A DNA stretch of 7,566 nucleotides. Origin: an uncultured Veillonella sp. GTDB taxonomy: Bacteria; Bacillota; Negativicutes; Veillonellales; Veillonellaceae. Shown here piece by piece: positions 7,359 through 7,566 of the stretch. Where the stretch lies: positions 1-7,566 of the forward strand of contig CAJZEE010000089.1 of the NCBI GenBank assembly GCA_915066865.1, written 5' to 3'. Numbering within the stretch: position 1 is the stretch's first letter; each line of letters starts with the position of its first letter. The position numbers and the translations under genes are program-made. Under the pieces are notes generated by a model. The model searched no databases and was not told the DNA's origin. It worked only from the letters and a program-made list of their open reading frames with translations.

Positions 7359-7401
7359 ATTATAACTTATTAATTTCAGAATATGTGTGTTTTACATCAC
7401 A
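7359..7401 (-). promoter_or_regulatory. Promoter of the regulator gene, activator-dependent type
   Basis: A perfect minus-strand TATAAT lies at 7364-7359. No -35 is present: the hexamer 17 nt upstream is CACATA, 2/6 to consensus. Instead a CRP-like box (7386-7401) is centred 29.5 bp upstream of the -10, equivalent to -41.5 for a start near 7352. That is the classic class II activator arrangement. The predicted leader is about 97 nt. Positive autoregulation by the Crp/Fnr protein encoded downstream is the simplest reading, but it is inference. Confidence 0.6.
7386..7401. promoter_or_regulatory. CRP-like operator between divergent promoters
   Basis: TGTGTTTTACATCACA matches 9 of 10 defined positions of the CRP consensus TGTGA-N6-TCACA. 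Its centre (7393.5) is 29.5 bp from the first base of a TATAAT on both sides: leftward at 7364-7359 and rightward at 7423-7428. The recognition helix of the regulator encoded at 7254-6568 is of the matching type. Confidence 0.6.
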
Positions 7402-7428
7402 TTCACAAAAAAAATTACACTATATAAT
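7402..7428 (+). promoter_or_regulatory. Candidate rightward promoter
   Basis: TTCACA (7402-7407, 5/6 to the -35 consensus) and TATAAT (7423-7428, 6/6) are separated by 15 nt, shorter than the usual 17. The CRP-like box abuts the -35 and is at -41.5 relative to this -10. It would drive a gene to the right that is cut off by the contig end. No start codon with a ribosome binding site is visible before 7544. Confidence 0.45.
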
Positions 7429-7433
7429 ATATC

Positions 7434-7449
7434 TGTGATGTAAGACATT
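7434..7449 (+). promoter_or_regulatory. Second CRP-like half site, inverted copy of the first
   Basis: TGTGATGTAAGACA (7434-7447) is the reverse complement of 7388-7401 with one mismatch. Read as TGTGA-N6-ACATT it matches 7 of 10 defined CRP positions, so only the left half is good. Its centre (7441.5) is 48 bp from the first box and 29.5 bp before AATTAT (7471-7476), which has TTGAAA 17 nt upstream (7448-7453). That pair is a second possible rightward promoter. Confidence 0.45.
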
Positions 7450-7544
7450 GAAAAATATTAATGCTACAATAATTATAACGCAATTTGTAAGCAAATCGAA
7501 TACTTTCTATAGGAATTTTTTAGATTTTATTATTTATATATACT

Positions 7545-7566
7545 AGATCGGAAGAGCGTCGTGTAG
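7545..7566. other. Illumina adapter sequence at the contig end
   Basis: The last 22 nt begin with AGATCGGAAGAGC, the common TruSeq adapter stem, and continue GTCGTGTAG. This is the reverse complement of the universal adapter as seen at the end of read-through reads. It is not genomic. The organism's own sequence ends at about 7544. Confidence 0.97.

Noticed and set aside
7483..7496. ATTTG-TAAG-CAAAT small palindrome in the right intergenic region
   Set aside because: The arms are only five base pairs in very AT-rich DNA, which is expected by chance.

Overview
The window is a compact respiratory nitrate reductase locus, read almost entirely on the minus strand. From right to left (the direction of transcription) it holds a Crp/Fnr-family regulator gene (7254-6568), an intrinsic terminator (6557-6520), the four structural and assembly genes narG, narH, narJ and narI (6496-211), and a second intrinsic terminator (156-104). 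Base composition is AT-rich between genes. Ribosome binding sites are strong (AAGGAGG-like), and the proteins are soluble-NarG/NarH/NarI type without Tat signals. This fits a low-GC member of the Bacillota; a Negativicute such as Veillonella, a known nitrate reducer, is my best guess, but it is inferred and not shown by any marker gene here. The sequence ends in an Illumina adapter, so the right end is the end of an assembled contig.

The four nar genes overlap or nearly so: narG/narH by 11 nt, narH/narJ by 8 nt and narJ/narI by 4 nt. This implies one polycistronic mRNA and translational coupling. NarI oxidises quinol at the membrane and passes electrons through two hemes b to the four Fe-S clusters of NarH, then to FS0 and the molybdenum cofactor of NarG, where nitrate is reduced to nitrite. 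NarJ is the chaperone for cofactor insertion and assembly. Every cofactor ligand I checked is present, several at the same residue number as in the E. coli enzyme, so the enzyme looks intact and ordinary.

The more interesting part is regulation. No room exists for a promoter between the terminator behind the regulator gene and narG, so nar mRNA must be read through that terminator. It either comes from the regulator promoter or starts inside the 3' end of the regulator gene, so the hairpin may act as an attenuator. Upstream of the regulator, a CRP-like palindrome centred at 7393.5 lies exactly 29.5 bp from the start of a TATAAT on each side. That is the class II (-41.5) spacing for two divergent promoters at once. 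A 14-bp inverted near-copy of the same motif lies at 7434-7447. The regulator has a CRP-type recognition helix (S-R-E-x-x-x-R) that matches this TGTGA-type box and lacks the FNR cysteines.

Positions 1-103 and 7448-7544 contain no gene that I can support. I see no mobile element, CRISPR array, tRNA or rRNA, and no evidence of an undescribed multi-gene system.
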